Shown here: positions 8,295-17,335 of the stretch, one piece after another
Numbering within the stretch: the first letter of the stretch is position 1
How the letters are laid out: each line of letters opens with the position of its first letter
Assembly (NCBI RefSeq): GCF_001672775.1
Contig: NZ_LZKJ01000116.1
Coordinates: 87,328 to 151,327 of the forward strand
DNA length: 64,000 nt
Source of the DNA: Mycobacterium kyorinense
GTDB lineage: Bacteria; Actinomycetota; Actinomycetes; Mycobacteriales; Mycobacteriaceae
Direction: 5' to 3'
Program-made: the position numbers and the translations under genes
The notes under the pieces: generated by a model
Database searches by the model: none
What the model saw: only the letters and a program-made list of their open reading frames with translations
What the model was told of the DNA's origin: nothing

Positions 8295-9877
8295 GGACGC
8301 TGGAACCGCCCAACCGGATGCGGATCGGGCTCATGGGCCTGGCCATCGTGCTGTTGGTCATCGGCGTCGGCCAAACGTTGACGAGTGTCCCGATGCTGTT
8401 CGCCAAGCCCAGCTTCTACGGGCAGTTCACCGACACCGGCGGGCTGAGCAAGGGTGACAAGGTGCGCATCGCCGGTGTGAACGTCGGCAACGTCGAGGGA
8501 ATCAAAATCGACGGCGACCATGTCGTGATGAAGTTTTCGACCGGTGCCAACCCGATCGGCACCGAGAGTCGGCTGGCGATCCGCACCGACACCATCCTGG
8601 GTAAGAAGGTGCTTGAGATCGAGCCGCGGGGCACCCAGATGCTGCGTCCGAACGCCGTACTGCCGCTGGGGCAAAGCACCACCCCGTACCAGATTTACGA
8701 CGCGTTCTTCGACGTCACCAAGGCCGCCTCCGGCTGGGACATCGACACCGTCAAACACTCCCTGAATGTGTTGTCGCAGACCATCGATCAGACCTACCCC
8801 CACCTGAGCGCCGCCCTGGACGGCGTCGCTAAGTTCTCCGACACCATCGGTAAGCGCGACGAGCAAATCACCCACCTGCTCGCGCAGGCCAACCAGATCG
8901 CCAGCGTGCTCGGGGACCGCAGCGAACAGATCGACCGACTGTTCGTCAACGCCAACACCCTGCTGGCCGCGTTCAACGAGCGCAGTCGCGCGATCAGCGC
9001 ACTGCTGGGGAACGTCGCCACCTTCTCGGCCCAGGTGTCCAACCTCATCAACGACAACCCGAACCTCAACCACGTGCTGGAGCAACTGCGCACCGTCAGC
9101 GACCTGCTGGTCGCCCGCAAGGACGACCTGGCCGAATCGATCACCATCCTCGGCAAAAACATCGGTGCCCTGAACGACGTCGTCGGATCGGGGCCGTACT
9201 TCAAGGTGCAGTTGGCCAACCTGGTGCCGTACCAGATCCTGCAGCCGTGGGTGGATGCGGCCTTCAAGAAGCGCGGCATCGACCCGGAGGACTTCTGGCG
9301 CACCGCAGGGCTGCCGGCGTTCCGGTTCCCCGACCCCAACGGCACCCGATTCCCCAACGGTGCGCCACCGCCGGCGCCGCCGGTGCTCGAAGGCACCCCG
9401 GATCATCCCGGACCCGCGGTGGCGCCAGGCTCGCCGTGCTCGTACACGCCGACGCCCGAACTGCTGCCGCGCCCCGGCAACCCGATGCCATGCGCGGGGA
9501 TCAACCAAGACCAGGGTCCGTTCGGCCCGAACGGCCCCTACCCGGCCTTGCCGGACGTGCTGAGCTCACCGCCGAACCCGAATGGGTTGCCGCCGACCCC
9601 CGGTATCCCGATCGCCGGGCGGCACGGCGACCCGGCGCCTGACGTGCCGGGCACCCCGGTGCCGGTGGCGCCCGGCCCGCCGGGGGCGCGCAGCGAACCG
9701 CAGGGGCCGGCCGGACCGCCCGCGCCGCCATCGACGTTCGCGCCCGGGCTGCCACCCGGACCGGCGGCACCGCCTGGACCTGGTCAGCAACTGCCCGCTC
9801 CGTTCATCCCGCCCGGCGAGCTGGGTAGCCAGCCCGGTGGCGGCGGCGGCAGCCTAGGGGGGAGTACCGCGCCGTGA
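8291..9877 (+). CDS. mce1C: MCE-family protein Mce1C with long proline-rich tail
   Basis: This is a 528-residue MCE protein. It has a membrane anchor at about 11-29, an MCE domain near 38-120 (DKVRIAGVNVGNVEGIKIDGD), and a helical region up to about 340. The remaining third is a proline/glycine-rich low-complexity tail, which in Mce1C probably extends through the periplasm or cell wall. The ATG at 8291 overlaps the mce1B stop. A GTG four codons upstream is possible but unlikely. The tail contains a CSYTP segment also found in other Mce1C proteins. Confidence 0.94.
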   Translation: MRTLEPPNRMRIGLMGLAIVLLVIGVGQTLTSVPMLFAKPSFYGQFTDTGGLSKGDKVRIAGVNVGNVEGIKIDGDHVVMKFSTGANPIGTESRLAIRTDTILGKKVLEIEPRGTQMLRPNAVLPLGQSTTPYQIYDAFFDVTKAASGWDIDTVKHSLNVLSQTIDQTYPHLSAALDGVAKFSDTIGKRDEQITHLLAQANQIASVLGDRSEQIDRLFVNANTLLAAFNERSRAISALLGNVATFSAQVSNLINDNPNLNHVLEQLRTVSDLLVARKDDLAESITILGKNIGALNDVVGSGPYFKVQLANLVPYQILQPWVDAAFKKRGIDPEDFWRTAGLPAFRFPDPNGTRFPNGAPPPAPPVLEGTPDHPGPAVAPGSPCSYTPTPELLPRPGNPMPCAGINQDQGPFGPNGPYPALPDVLSSPPNPNGLPPTPGIPIAGRHGDPAPDVPGTPVPVAPGPPGARSEPQGPAGPPAPPSTFAPGLPPGPAAPPGPGQQLPAPFIPPGELGSQPGGGGGSLGGSTAP

Positions 9878-11511
9878 GCACGATCTTTGATGTCCGTAAT
9901 TTGCGGTTGCCCAAGCTTTCTCGGGCGTCCGTGATCATCGGTTCGCTGGTGATTGTGTTGGCGTTGGTGGTCGGTTATGTGGGTTTGCAGCTCTACAAGA
10001 AACTGACCAACAACACCGTGGTGGCCTATTTCCCGGAGGCCAATGCGCTGTATTCGGGCGACAAGGTCCAGATCATGGGCGTGCGGGTGGGCGCGATCGA
10101 CAAGATCGAGCCGGCCGGCGACAAGATGAAGGTCACCTTCCACTACAACAACAAGTACAAGGTGCCGGCCAACGCGTCGGCGGTGATCCTCAACCCGACC
10201 CTGGTGGCCTCGCGCAGCATTCAGTTGGAGCCGCCCTATAAGGGTGGTCCGGTGCTGGCCGATCACGCGGTGATCCCCGAAGAGCGCACCCAGGTGCCCA
10301 CCGAGTGGGATCAGCTGCGCAACACGATTACCAACATCATCTCCAAGCTGGGGCCCACCAAGGAGCAGCCCAAGGGGCCGTTCGGCGACATCATCGAGCA
10401 CTACGCCGATGGGTTGGCCGGCAAGGGCAAGCAGATCAACACCACGCTGGACAGCTTGTCGCGGTCGTTGACCGCGCTCAATGAGGGCCGTGGCGACTTC
10501 TTTGCGGTGGTGCGCAGTTTGGCATTGTTCGTCAACGCCTTACATGAAGACGATCAGAAGTTCGTGGCGCTCAACACCAACCTGGCCAAGTTCACCAACA
10601 GCTTGACCGGTACTGATCAAGACCTAGCGAATGCGCTGCAGCAGGTCGACAGTCTGATCACGACCATCCGACCGTTTTTGGCGAAAAACCGTGAGGTGCT
10701 GACGCACGACGTCAACAACCTGGCCGAGGTAACCAACACCCTGCTGCAACCCGAGCCGCTGGACAGTTTGGAAACCTTCCTGCACGTCGCGCCGACGGCG
10801 TTGGCGAATGCCACCGGGATCTATCACCCGGCGCAGGGTGCCGTCGTCGGGCTGCCGACGATCGTGAACTTTGTCAACCCGATGCAGTTCATCTGTAGCT
10901 CGATTCAGGCCGGCAGCCGGTTGGGTTATCAGGAATCAGCCGAACTGTGTGCCCAGTATTTGGCGCCGATTCTGGATGCGATCAAGTTCAACTTTCTGCC
11001 GTTCGGGTTGAACCCGTTCACCACTGCCGCGACGCTGCCCAAACAGATCGCCTACTCCGAGCCGCGGTTACAGCCGCCGGACGGGTACAAGGACACCACC
11101 GTGCCCGGGATCTGGGTGCCCGACACCCCGACGTCGCATCGCAACACCCAGCAGGGCTGGATCACTGCGCCCGGAATGCAGGGTGTGCAGGTAGGACCGG
11201 TCACCGCGGGCCTGTTGACCCCTGAATCGCTGGCCGAACTGATGGGCGGGCCCAACATCGAACCGGTGCAATCCAACCTGCAGACCCCGCCGGGGCCGCC
11301 CAACGCCTACGACGAATACCCCGTCGCGCCGCCGATCGGTGTCTCGGCCCCGCAAGTGCCGGTACCGGCGCCCGGGCCTGGGCCGGGGGTGGTCGCGGGT
11401 CCGGTTGCCCCGACTCCCGCGCCACAGCCGGCGCCGGCCGGACCGGTTCCGGGCCCCGCTGGACCACCGCTGCCTGCTGAGGCGGCTTCGTCGACGGGAG
11501 GCGGAGAGTGA
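9874..11511 (+). CDS. mce1D: MCE-family protein Mce1D
   Basis: This is a 545-residue MCE protein from a GTG overlapping the mce1C stop (GTGA). It has a membrane anchor at about 20-42 and an MCE domain at about 50-130 (YSGDKVQIMGVRVGAIDKIE). A helical region follows, and the last 60 or so residues are rich in proline, alanine and glycine. It is a subunit of the Mce1 lipid-import tunnel. Two cysteines in the central segment (ICSS and ELCAQYL) could form a disulfide outside the membrane. Confidence 0.95.
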   Translation: MSTIFDVRNLRLPKLSRASVIIGSLVIVLALVVGYVGLQLYKKLTNNTVVAYFPEANALYSGDKVQIMGVRVGAIDKIEPAGDKMKVTFHYNNKYKVPANASAVILNPTLVASRSIQLEPPYKGGPVLADHAVIPEERTQVPTEWDQLRNTITNIISKLGPTKEQPKGPFGDIIEHYADGLAGKGKQINTTLDSLSRSLTALNEGRGDFFAVVRSLALFVNALHEDDQKFVALNTNLAKFTNSLTGTDQDLANALQQVDSLITTIRPFLAKNREVLTHDVNNLAEVTNTLLQPEPLDSLETFLHVAPTALANATGIYHPAQGAVVGLPTIVNFVNPMQFICSSIQAGSRLGYQESAELCAQYLAPILDAIKFNFLPFGLNPFTTAATLPKQIAYSEPRLQPPDGYKDTTVPGIWVPDTPTSHRNTQQGWITAPGMQGVQVGPVTAGLLTPESLAELMGGPNIEPVQSNLQTPPGPPNAYDEYPVAPPIGVSAPQVPVPAPGPGPGVVAGPVAPTPAPQPAPAGPVPGPAGPPLPAEAASSTGGGE

Positions 11512-12671
11512 AGCGGGTAGCGTTCCGAGCTGGCCGCCGGGCGTGGCAGGCACTGGCTCTGCTGGTGGTCGCGCTGATGCTGAGCTCCTGCGGGTGGCGC
11601 GGCATCTCGAATGTCCCGATCCCCGGCGGGCCGGGCAGCGGAGCCGGCTCCTACACCGTCTACGTGCAGGTGCCCGACACGCTGGCCATCAACGGCAACA
11701 GCAAGGTCATGGTGGCCGACGTGTTCGTCGGCTCGATCCGCAAGATCGAGCTCAAAAACTGGGTGGCGACCTTGACCCTGGGCTTGGACAAGGACGTCAA
11801 GCTACCGAAGAACGCCACCGCGAAGATCGGGCAGACCAGCCTGCTGGGTTCACAGCACATCGAACTGGCCGCCCCGCGCGACCCGTCGCCGCAACCGCTG
11901 AAGAACGGCGACACCATCCCGTTGAAGAACTCGTCGGCGTTTCCCACTACCGAGCAAACTCTGGCCAGTCTCGCCACGGTGCTGCGCGGCGGCGGGATCC
12001 CGAATCTGGAGGTCCTGCAGAACGAGGTCAACAACATCCTGACCGGTCGGGGCCCGCAGATCCGCGCGTTCCTCGGCAAGCTGGACACGTTTACCCGCCA
12101 GCTCAACGAGCAGCGCGACGACATCACGCACGCCATCGACTCCACTAACCGGCTGCTGGCATACGTGGGTCCGCGCTCGGATGTCCTGGATCGGGCGCTG
12201 ACCGAATTCCCGCCGCTGATCAAGCATTTCGCCGAAAAGCAGCAGCTGCTGATCAACGCCGTCGACGCGGTGGGCCGGCTCAGCCAAGCCGCCGACCAGT
12301 ACCTGTCCGAAGCGCGTGGCCCGCTTCATCAGAACCTGCAGTCGCTGCAGTGCCCGTTGCGGGAGTTAGGCAAAGGCGCGCCTTATCTGCTCGGTTCGCT
12401 GAAGTTGCTCCTCACCGTCCCGTTCGACATCGACACGGCACCCAAGCTGATTCGGGGTGACTTCATGAACACGACGCTGACCGTCGACACGACGTTGTCG
12501 TCGGTCGACAACGCGTTCCTCACCGGGACCGGGTTCTCCGGCGCGTTGCGCGCACTCGAGCAGTCGTTCGGGCGTGACCCCGAGACGATGATCCCCGACG
12601 TCCGCTACACGTCGAATCCGAACAATGCCCCCGGCGGACCACTGGTGGAGAGGGCGGACCGGCAATGCTGA
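11508..12671 (+). CDS. lprK: MCE-family lipoprotein LprK (Mce1E)
   Basis: This is a 387-residue MCE protein of the E type. The N-terminus is a lipoprotein signal: basic residues, a hydrophobic stretch, then the lipobox LSSC with the lipidated cysteine at residue 28. The MCE domain follows at about 48-125 (SKVMVADVFVGSIRKIELKN). It is the lipid-anchored member of the six Mce1 tunnel proteins. The GTG start overlaps the mce1D stop by four bases, and its stop overlaps the mce1F start by seven. Confidence 0.95.
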   Translation: MKRVAFRAGRRAWQALALLVVALMLSSCGWRGISNVPIPGGPGSGAGSYTVYVQVPDTLAINGNSKVMVADVFVGSIRKIELKNWVATLTLGLDKDVKLPKNATAKIGQTSLLGSQHIELAAPRDPSPQPLKNGDTIPLKNSSAFPTTEQTLASLATVLRGGGIPNLEVLQNEVNNILTGRGPQIRAFLGKLDTFTRQLNEQRDDITHAIDSTNRLLAYVGPRSDVLDRALTEFPPLIKHFAEKQQLLINAVDAVGRLSQAADQYLSEARGPLHQNLQSLQCPLRELGKGAPYLLGSLKLLLTVPFDIDTAPKLIRGDFMNTTLTVDTTLSSVDNAFLTGTGFSGALRALEQSFGRDPETMIPDVRYTSNPNNAPGGPLVERADRQC

Positions 12672-14230
12672 CTCGTTTCGTCAAACGTCAGCTGATCTTA
12701 TTCGCGATCCTGACCGTGGTGGCGATAGTCGTGTTGGGTTGGTACTACCTGCGCATTCCGAGCCTGGTGGGTATCGGCCAGTACGAGCTGAAGGCGGATC
12801 TACCCGCCTCAGGCGGGCTGTACCCCACGGCCAACGTGACGTATCGCGGCATCACTATCGGCAAGGTGACCGGCGTCGAGCCGACCGAACACGGCGCCGA
12901 GGCGACGATGAGCATCGACAGCCGCTACAAGATTCCGGCCGATGCGTCCGCGAATGTGCATTCGGTGTCCGCGGTCGGTGAGCAGTATCTGGACCTGGTA
13001 TCGACCGGTAATCCGGGCAAGTTCCTCTCACCCGGCCAGACCATCACCGAAGGCACGGTGCCCGCCGAGATCGGGCCCGCGCTGGACACCGCCAATCGCG
13101 GGCTGGAAGTGCTGCCCAAGGACAAGATCGCTTCGTTGCTCGACGAGACCGCGCAAGCCGTCGGCGGCTTGGGTCCGTCGCTGCAGCGGCTGGTCGACTC
13201 CACTCAAGCGATCGTCGGTGACTTCAAAACCAACATTCGTGATGTCGACGACATCATCCAAAACTCCGGACCGATCCTGGATAGCCAGGCCAACTCCGGG
13301 GCCGCGATCGAGCGGTGGGCGCGCAACCTGAACAGTCTGGCCGCCCAGAGCGCGCAGAACGACCAGCACCTGCAAAGTGTGCTGCGCCAGGCGGCACCGA
13401 CCACCGATGAGGTCAACGCGGTATTCACCGACGTCCGCGATTCCCTGCCGCAGACGCTGGCCAATCTCGAGATTGTGATCGAGATGCTGAAGCGCTACCA
13501 CGGCGGCCTCGAGCAGGTACTGGTGATGTTGCCGGGGGTGGGGTCGTTGGTTCAAACCCTCACTATTGAGCCGTTCAAGAGCGAACACACGGCTCCGCTG
13601 GACCTGGGATTGTCGATCAACTACCCGCCGCCGTGCTTGACCGGATTCCGTCCGGCACCTGAATGGCGGTCACCGGCGGATGTCAGCGTGACGCCCGTGA
13701 CAGAGACGAAATACTGCAGGATCCAGCAAGACCACCCCTACAACGTGGTGCGCGGCGCACGCAACATCCCGTGCGTCGACGTACCGGGCAAACGGGCCGC
13801 GACGCCGAAGGATTGCCGCAGTAACAAGCCGTATGAGCCGTTGGGCACCAACCCCTGGTACGGCGACCCCAACCAGATCTTGAACTGCCCGGCACCGGGT
13901 GCGCGATGCGATCAGCCGGTCAACCCAGGACAGGTGATACAGGCACCGTCGATCAACAATGGCATGAACCCCCTGGCCGCCGATCGGCTGCCGCCGGGTG
14001 GCCAGACACCGCCTCCGATCAGCGACCCGCTTCAGCGGCCGGGTTCGGGTACCGTCCAGTGCAACGGGCAGCAGCCCAACCCGTGTGTCTACACTCCGGG
14101 CAGCCCGACGGCGGTCTACAGTCCGTCCAGCGGCGAACTGGTAGGACCCGACGGTGTCAAGTACGCGGTGCAAAACTCGAGCCAAACAGGAGACGACGGA
14201 TGGAAGGAGATGCTGGCACCAGCCGGCTGA
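12665..14230 (+). CDS. mce1F: MCE-family protein Mce1F
   Basis: This is a 521-residue last MCE subunit of the operon. It has a membrane anchor at about 9-28 and an MCE domain at about 38-115 (PTANVTYRGITIGKVTGVEP). A helical region follows, then a C-terminal part with several cysteines and prolines. In Mce complexes the F protein helps close the hexameric tunnel. It starts seven bases inside lprK. Its last 31 bases overlap the start of mam1A in another frame. Confidence 0.95.
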   Translation: MLTRFVKRQLILFAILTVVAIVVLGWYYLRIPSLVGIGQYELKADLPASGGLYPTANVTYRGITIGKVTGVEPTEHGAEATMSIDSRYKIPADASANVHSVSAVGEQYLDLVSTGNPGKFLSPGQTITEGTVPAEIGPALDTANRGLEVLPKDKIASLLDETAQAVGGLGPSLQRLVDSTQAIVGDFKTNIRDVDDIIQNSGPILDSQANSGAAIERWARNLNSLAAQSAQNDQHLQSVLRQAAPTTDEVNAVFTDVRDSLPQTLANLEIVIEMLKRYHGGLEQVLVMLPGVGSLVQTLTIEPFKSEHTAPLDLGLSINYPPPCLTGFRPAPEWRSPADVSVTPVTETKYCRIQQDHPYNVVRGARNIPCVDVPGKRAATPKDCRSNKPYEPLGTNPWYGDPNQILNCPAPGARCDQPVNPGQVIQAPSINNGMNPLAADRLPPGGQTPPPISDPLQRPGSGTVQCNGQQPNPCVYTPGSPTAVYSPSSGELVGPDGVKYAVQNSSQTGDDGWKEMLAPAG

Positions 14231-15018
14231 ACCCCACCGATGCCGACGAGTCGTCGTCCACGGAGGTGACGGCCGAGGATTCGCAAGAATCCGAGGTCGG
14301 AGCCGACCAGACCAGCAGCGAGGTGACGGCCGAGGATTCGCAAGAATCCGAGGTCGGAGCCGACCAGACCAGCAGCGGGGTGACGGCCGAGGATTCGCAA
14401 GAATCCGAGGTCGGAGCCGAGGAGGCGACGGTCGAAGCCCCGCAACCAACTGGGGAAGACGACGAGTCGGCCACCGGAACCGAGCCTGACACCGAATCGT
14501 CCGTCGACGCCGGCAATCCCTCACGCCTCGGGCGACGCTGGCTGGTCGGTATTGCCGCGACTCTGGTCGTCTTGGCCGCAGGCCTCGGAGCCGGTGGCTA
14601 CTTCGCGTTGCGGTCGCATCTGCAGAGTAAACAGCTCGCGCGCAACGACATCGCCGCTGTCCAGGCAGCCAAAGATTGTGTGTCGGCGTTGAACGCACCG
14701 GATACCGCGGCGATGGCTGCCAGTCAGCAGAAGATCATCGAATGCTCCACCGGTGCGTTCGGCACCCAGGCGGCGCTGTACAGCAGCATGCTCGCCGACG
14801 CTTACCAGGCCGCCAACGTGACCGTGCAGATGTCGGACATGCGCGCGGCTGTCGAGCGCAACAACGACGACGGGTCGATCAACGTGCTGGTCGCCACCCG
14901 GGTCAAGGTGACCAACTCCGATGCCACCGACCGTGAAGTCGGCTACCGGATGCGGGCGACGATGGAATCCGCTGACGGACAGTTCAAGATCTCCAAACTC
15001 GACTTGGTGACGAAGTGA
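14200..15018 (+). CDS. mam1A: Mce-associated membrane protein Mam1A with in-frame 19-residue repeats
   Basis: This is a 272-residue Mce-associated protein. It has an acidic, disordered N-terminus up to about residue 105, one membrane helix near 112-135, then the extracytoplasmic Mce-associated domain with RNDIAAVQAAKDCVSALN. The ATG at 14200 was chosen because AGGAGACGAC precedes it. It overlaps the mce1F end by 31 bases. The acidic region contains nearly three copies of a 19-residue unit (VTAEDSQESEVGAD core) encoded by a 57-bp tandem repeat, making it longer than the roughly 213-residue M. tuberculosis Rv0175. Such proteins stabilise the Mce1 complex. Confidence 0.88.
   Translation: MEGDAGTSRLNPTDADESSSTEVTAEDSQESEVGADQTSSEVTAEDSQESEVGADQTSSGVTAEDSQESEVGAEEATVEAPQPTGEDDESATGTEPDTESSVDAGNPSRLGRRWLVGIAATLVVLAAGLGAGGYFALRSHLQSKQLARNDIAAVQAAKDCVSALNAPDTAAMAASQQKIIECSTGAFGTQAALYSSMLADAYQAANVTVQMSDMRAAVERNNDDGSINVLVATRVKVTNSDATDREVGYRMRATMESADGQFKISKLDLVTK
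14263..14420 (+). repeat. 57-bp tandem repeat, 2.8 copies, in mam1A
   Basis: Two identical 57-bp units lie at 14263-14319 and 14320-14376, and a third partial unit at 14377-14420 has one A-to-G change at its second base. The unit length is a multiple of three, so each unit adds 19 acidic residues to Mam1A without a frameshift. The identity of the copies, including synonymous positions, points to recent expansion by slippage or recombination. Copy number could therefore vary between strains. Confidence 0.95.
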
Positions 15019-15992
15019 CGGTGGTGGTCGAAGAGCCACAGACCCCGCCGGTTGTCGAAGAGCCCTCGCCGAACGACCCGGCAGGTTGGCACCTCCGCGC
15101 GGGTGCGCTGGCCGTCGATGTGCTCCCCGCGCTTGCCGTCGTGGCGACGATGGCATTGGTCGCGTTGACGATGCCGCTGCGCAGCACTTGGTGGTGGGTG
15201 TGCGTGGTCGTCGGCGCTGCCACCATCCTGATTGCCACGGCGAACCGGGTGATGCTACCCGCGGTCCGCGGGTGGAGCCTAGGGCGGGCCTTGTGCGGTA
15301 TTACGGTGGTGCGCCCCGACGGGGCGCCCGTGGGTGCCGGCCGACTCGTGCTGCGCGACCTGGCCCACCTGTTGGACACCCTCTCGGTCTTCGTGGGTTG
15401 GCTGTGGCCGCTCTGGGATGGCCGACGGCGCACCTTCGCCGACATGGTGGTGCGCACCGAGGTGCATCGCCTCGACCCGGCTCGCCGGCCGGCCGACATT
15501 CGGCGGCTGGGCGCCGTCGCCGGCGCCGCGGCGACGCTGCTGTGCGTGGCGGGCGCGGCGTTGAGCACCGTGACGGTGTATCTGCCTATGCGGGCGTCGG
15601 ACCACACGCGCGCCGAAATCGCGGAACAGGGCCCGAAGATCGTCACCGAGATGCTGAGCTACGACCCGGCGACCCTGCACGATGATTTCACCCGCGCCCA
15701 ATCGCTGACGACCGACAAGTACCGCGAACTCTTGGTCGCCCAGCAAGAGGCAATACAGAACGGGCATCCCGTCGTCAACGAGTACTGGGCGACCAATGAC
15801 GCCGTACTCTCCGCGACACCGAAGCGGGCGACGATGTTGGTGTTCCTGCAGGGGCACCGGGGCGCGGGCGACGCGGAGCGCTACATCACAGCGACGGTGC
15901 GGGTGTCGTTCGTCAAAGGGGCAGCTGCACATTGGCTCGTCGACGAGCTGACCGTGGTGACCAAGCCCAAGCCCCCGAAGGGTGAAAAGTGA
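15015..15992 (+). CDS. mam1B: Mce-associated RDD-domain membrane protein Mam1B
   Basis: This is a 325-residue membrane protein from a GTG overlapping the mam1A stop (GTGA). The first half is an RDD domain: GWHLRAGALAVDVLPAL, WSLGRALCGITVV, and RDLAHLLDTLSVFVG. After a further helix near 175-195 comes a Mce-associated extracytoplasmic domain (SYDPATLHDDFTRAQ; KYRELLVAQ). The fusion is typical of the second mce-associated gene (Rv0176). Its role is presumed to be assembly or stability of the Mce1 importer. The RDD part could indicate a transport function of its own. Confidence 0.88.
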   Translation: MTVVVEEPQTPPVVEEPSPNDPAGWHLRAGALAVDVLPALAVVATMALVALTMPLRSTWWWVCVVVGAATILIATANRVMLPAVRGWSLGRALCGITVVRPDGAPVGAGRLVLRDLAHLLDTLSVFVGWLWPLWDGRRRTFADMVVRTEVHRLDPARRPADIRRLGAVAGAAATLLCVAGAALSTVTVYLPMRASDHTRAEIAEQGPKIVTEMLSYDPATLHDDFTRAQSLTTDKYRELLVAQQEAIQNGHPVVNEYWATNDAVLSATPKRATMLVFLQGHRGAGDAERYITATVRVSFVKGAAAHWLVDELTVVTKPKPPKGEK

Positions 15993-16600
15993 GTCCGCGC
16001 CGTCGAATTCAGCCCGGCGAAGAGCCGCTCCTCACCGAGCAGCTGCCGCCGTCGACCCGGTGGTCTAGGCTGCGGCGGCGATTGGAGTTACCGGCGCAGT
16101 GGTGGAAGCCGTCGCGCCAGTGGGTGCTGCCGATCACGGTGTCCGCAGCCGTGTTACTTGTGGCGGCCTCGATCGCCGCGTCGGCGCTCATCCTCTACAT
16201 GCATGAGGCGCAGCGGCGGGTGGCGATGAAAGAAGCCGTGGTGTTGAGCTCCGTTCGATCGTTCATGACGGAGTTCACGTCCCTGGATCCCTTCCACGCC
16301 AACGCCTATGTCGACCGGATCTTGGAGCGCGGAACCGGGGATTTCGCCAAGCAGTACCGCGACAACATGAACCCGATTCTGGTCCATATCGCGCAAGCGG
16401 AGCCGACCAAGGGCACGGCGCTCGACGCCGGCGTCGAACGGTGGAACGACGACGGCAGCGCCAGCGTGTTGGTGGCAACCGAAATCACCACGAAATCCCC
16501 AGACGGCAAACAGGTTATCGAGAGCACGAACCGTTGGGTCGTGACCGCTCAGCAGGAAGGGAACCAGTGGAAGATCAGCAGCCTGCTGCAAGTGATCTGA
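15989..16600 (+). CDS. mam1C: Mce-associated membrane protein Mam1C
   Basis: This is a 203-residue Mce-associated protein. It has a basic cytoplasmic N-terminus, one membrane helix at about 47-68 (VLPITVSAAVLLVAASIAAS), and an extracytoplasmic domain that includes RSFMTEFTSLDPFHANAYVD and a C-terminal ITTKSPDGKQ segment. The GTG start overlaps the mam1B stop by four bases. It corresponds to Rv0177. No enzymatic motif is seen. A structural role with the Mce1 complex is inferred from family and operon position. Confidence 0.87.
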   Translation: MSPRRRIQPGEEPLLTEQLPPSTRWSRLRRRLELPAQWWKPSRQWVLPITVSAAVLLVAASIAASALILYMHEAQRRVAMKEAVVLSSVRSFMTEFTSLDPFHANAYVDRILERGTGDFAKQYRDNMNPILVHIAQAEPTKGTALDAGVERWNDDGSASVLVATEITTKSPDGKQVIESTNRWVVTAQQEGNQWKISSLLQVI

Positions 16601-17295
16601 CAGACGAGACCCCCGACACGCAGTCGGAGGATGGCGCGGCCGTCGAAACCGATTCTGCGGCAACCGACGACACCGCGGCGGACTCGGTTGACGGTGAGCC
16701 GGGGGAGACTGCGGCCGACGACGAGGCTGGGACCGACGCTGCCGAAAACGAGGCGGAGGAGGGTCGACCGGCAAGGCGACGCGTCGGCCGGTGGGTCGCC
16801 GTCGCGGTCGGTGTCGCCGCGGCGCTGTTCGTGGGCTCGGCAGCGTTCGCAGGCGCCGCCGTACAGCCGTATCTCGTCGATCGCGCCACCGTGAATACCA
16901 AGCTGCAAATCGCGCGCACTGCAGCCAACGCGATCACGACGTTGTGGACCTACACCCCAGACAACATGGACAAGCTGGCGGATCGCTCGGCGCAATACCT
17001 CAGCGGCGATTTCGAAGCTCAGTACCGCAAGTACATCGATGCGATCGCCGCGCCCAACAAGCAAGCGCAAATCACCAACAACACCCAGGTGACTGGTGCG
17101 GCAGTGGAATCCCTGAACGACCCGAACGCCACCGCGATCGTCTACACCAACTCCACGTCGACTAGTCCGCTGACCAAGAACATTCCCTCGCTGAAGTATG
17201 TGTCGTACCGGTTGCAGATGAAACGTGACCACTCGCGGTGGTTCGTCACCAAGATGAGCACCATCACTTCATTGGATCTGACGCCCCAGCTGTAA
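16567..17295 (+). CDS. mam1D: Mce-associated membrane protein Mam1D
   Basis: This is a 242-residue last gene of the mce1 operon, equivalent to Rv0178. It has a strongly acidic N-terminal region to about residue 65, a basic stop-transfer segment (ARRRVGRWVAVAVG), one membrane helix, and an extracytoplasmic Mce-associated domain. I chose GTG at 16567 because GGAAGGG stands five bases upstream. This start lies 34 bases inside mam1C. The frame is open further upstream, but that part reads antisense-like composition. The operon appears to end here. Confidence 0.86.
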   Translation: MEDQQPAASDLTDETPDTQSEDGAAVETDSAATDDTAADSVDGEPGETAADDEAGTDAAENEAEEGRPARRRVGRWVAVAVGVAAALFVGSAAFAGAAVQPYLVDRATVNTKLQIARTAANAITTLWTYTPDNMDKLADRSAQYLSGDFEAQYRKYIDAIAAPNKQAQITNNTQVTGAAVESLNDPNATAIVYTNSTSTSPLTKNIPSLKYVSYRLQMKRDHSRWFVTKMSTITSLDLTPQL

Positions 17296-17335
17296 CCCTG
17301 CCGGCTGCGCACCGCGCCGAAACGTATTGGAACTC

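Noticed and set aside
11339..12148. Long plus-strand open frame overlapping the ends of mce1D and lprK
   Set aside because: It is out of frame with both recognised Mce genes and has no domain.
14263..14420. Triple direct repeat considered as a short CRISPR array
   Set aside because: The units are directly adjacent without spacers, in frame within mam1A, and no cas genes are present.
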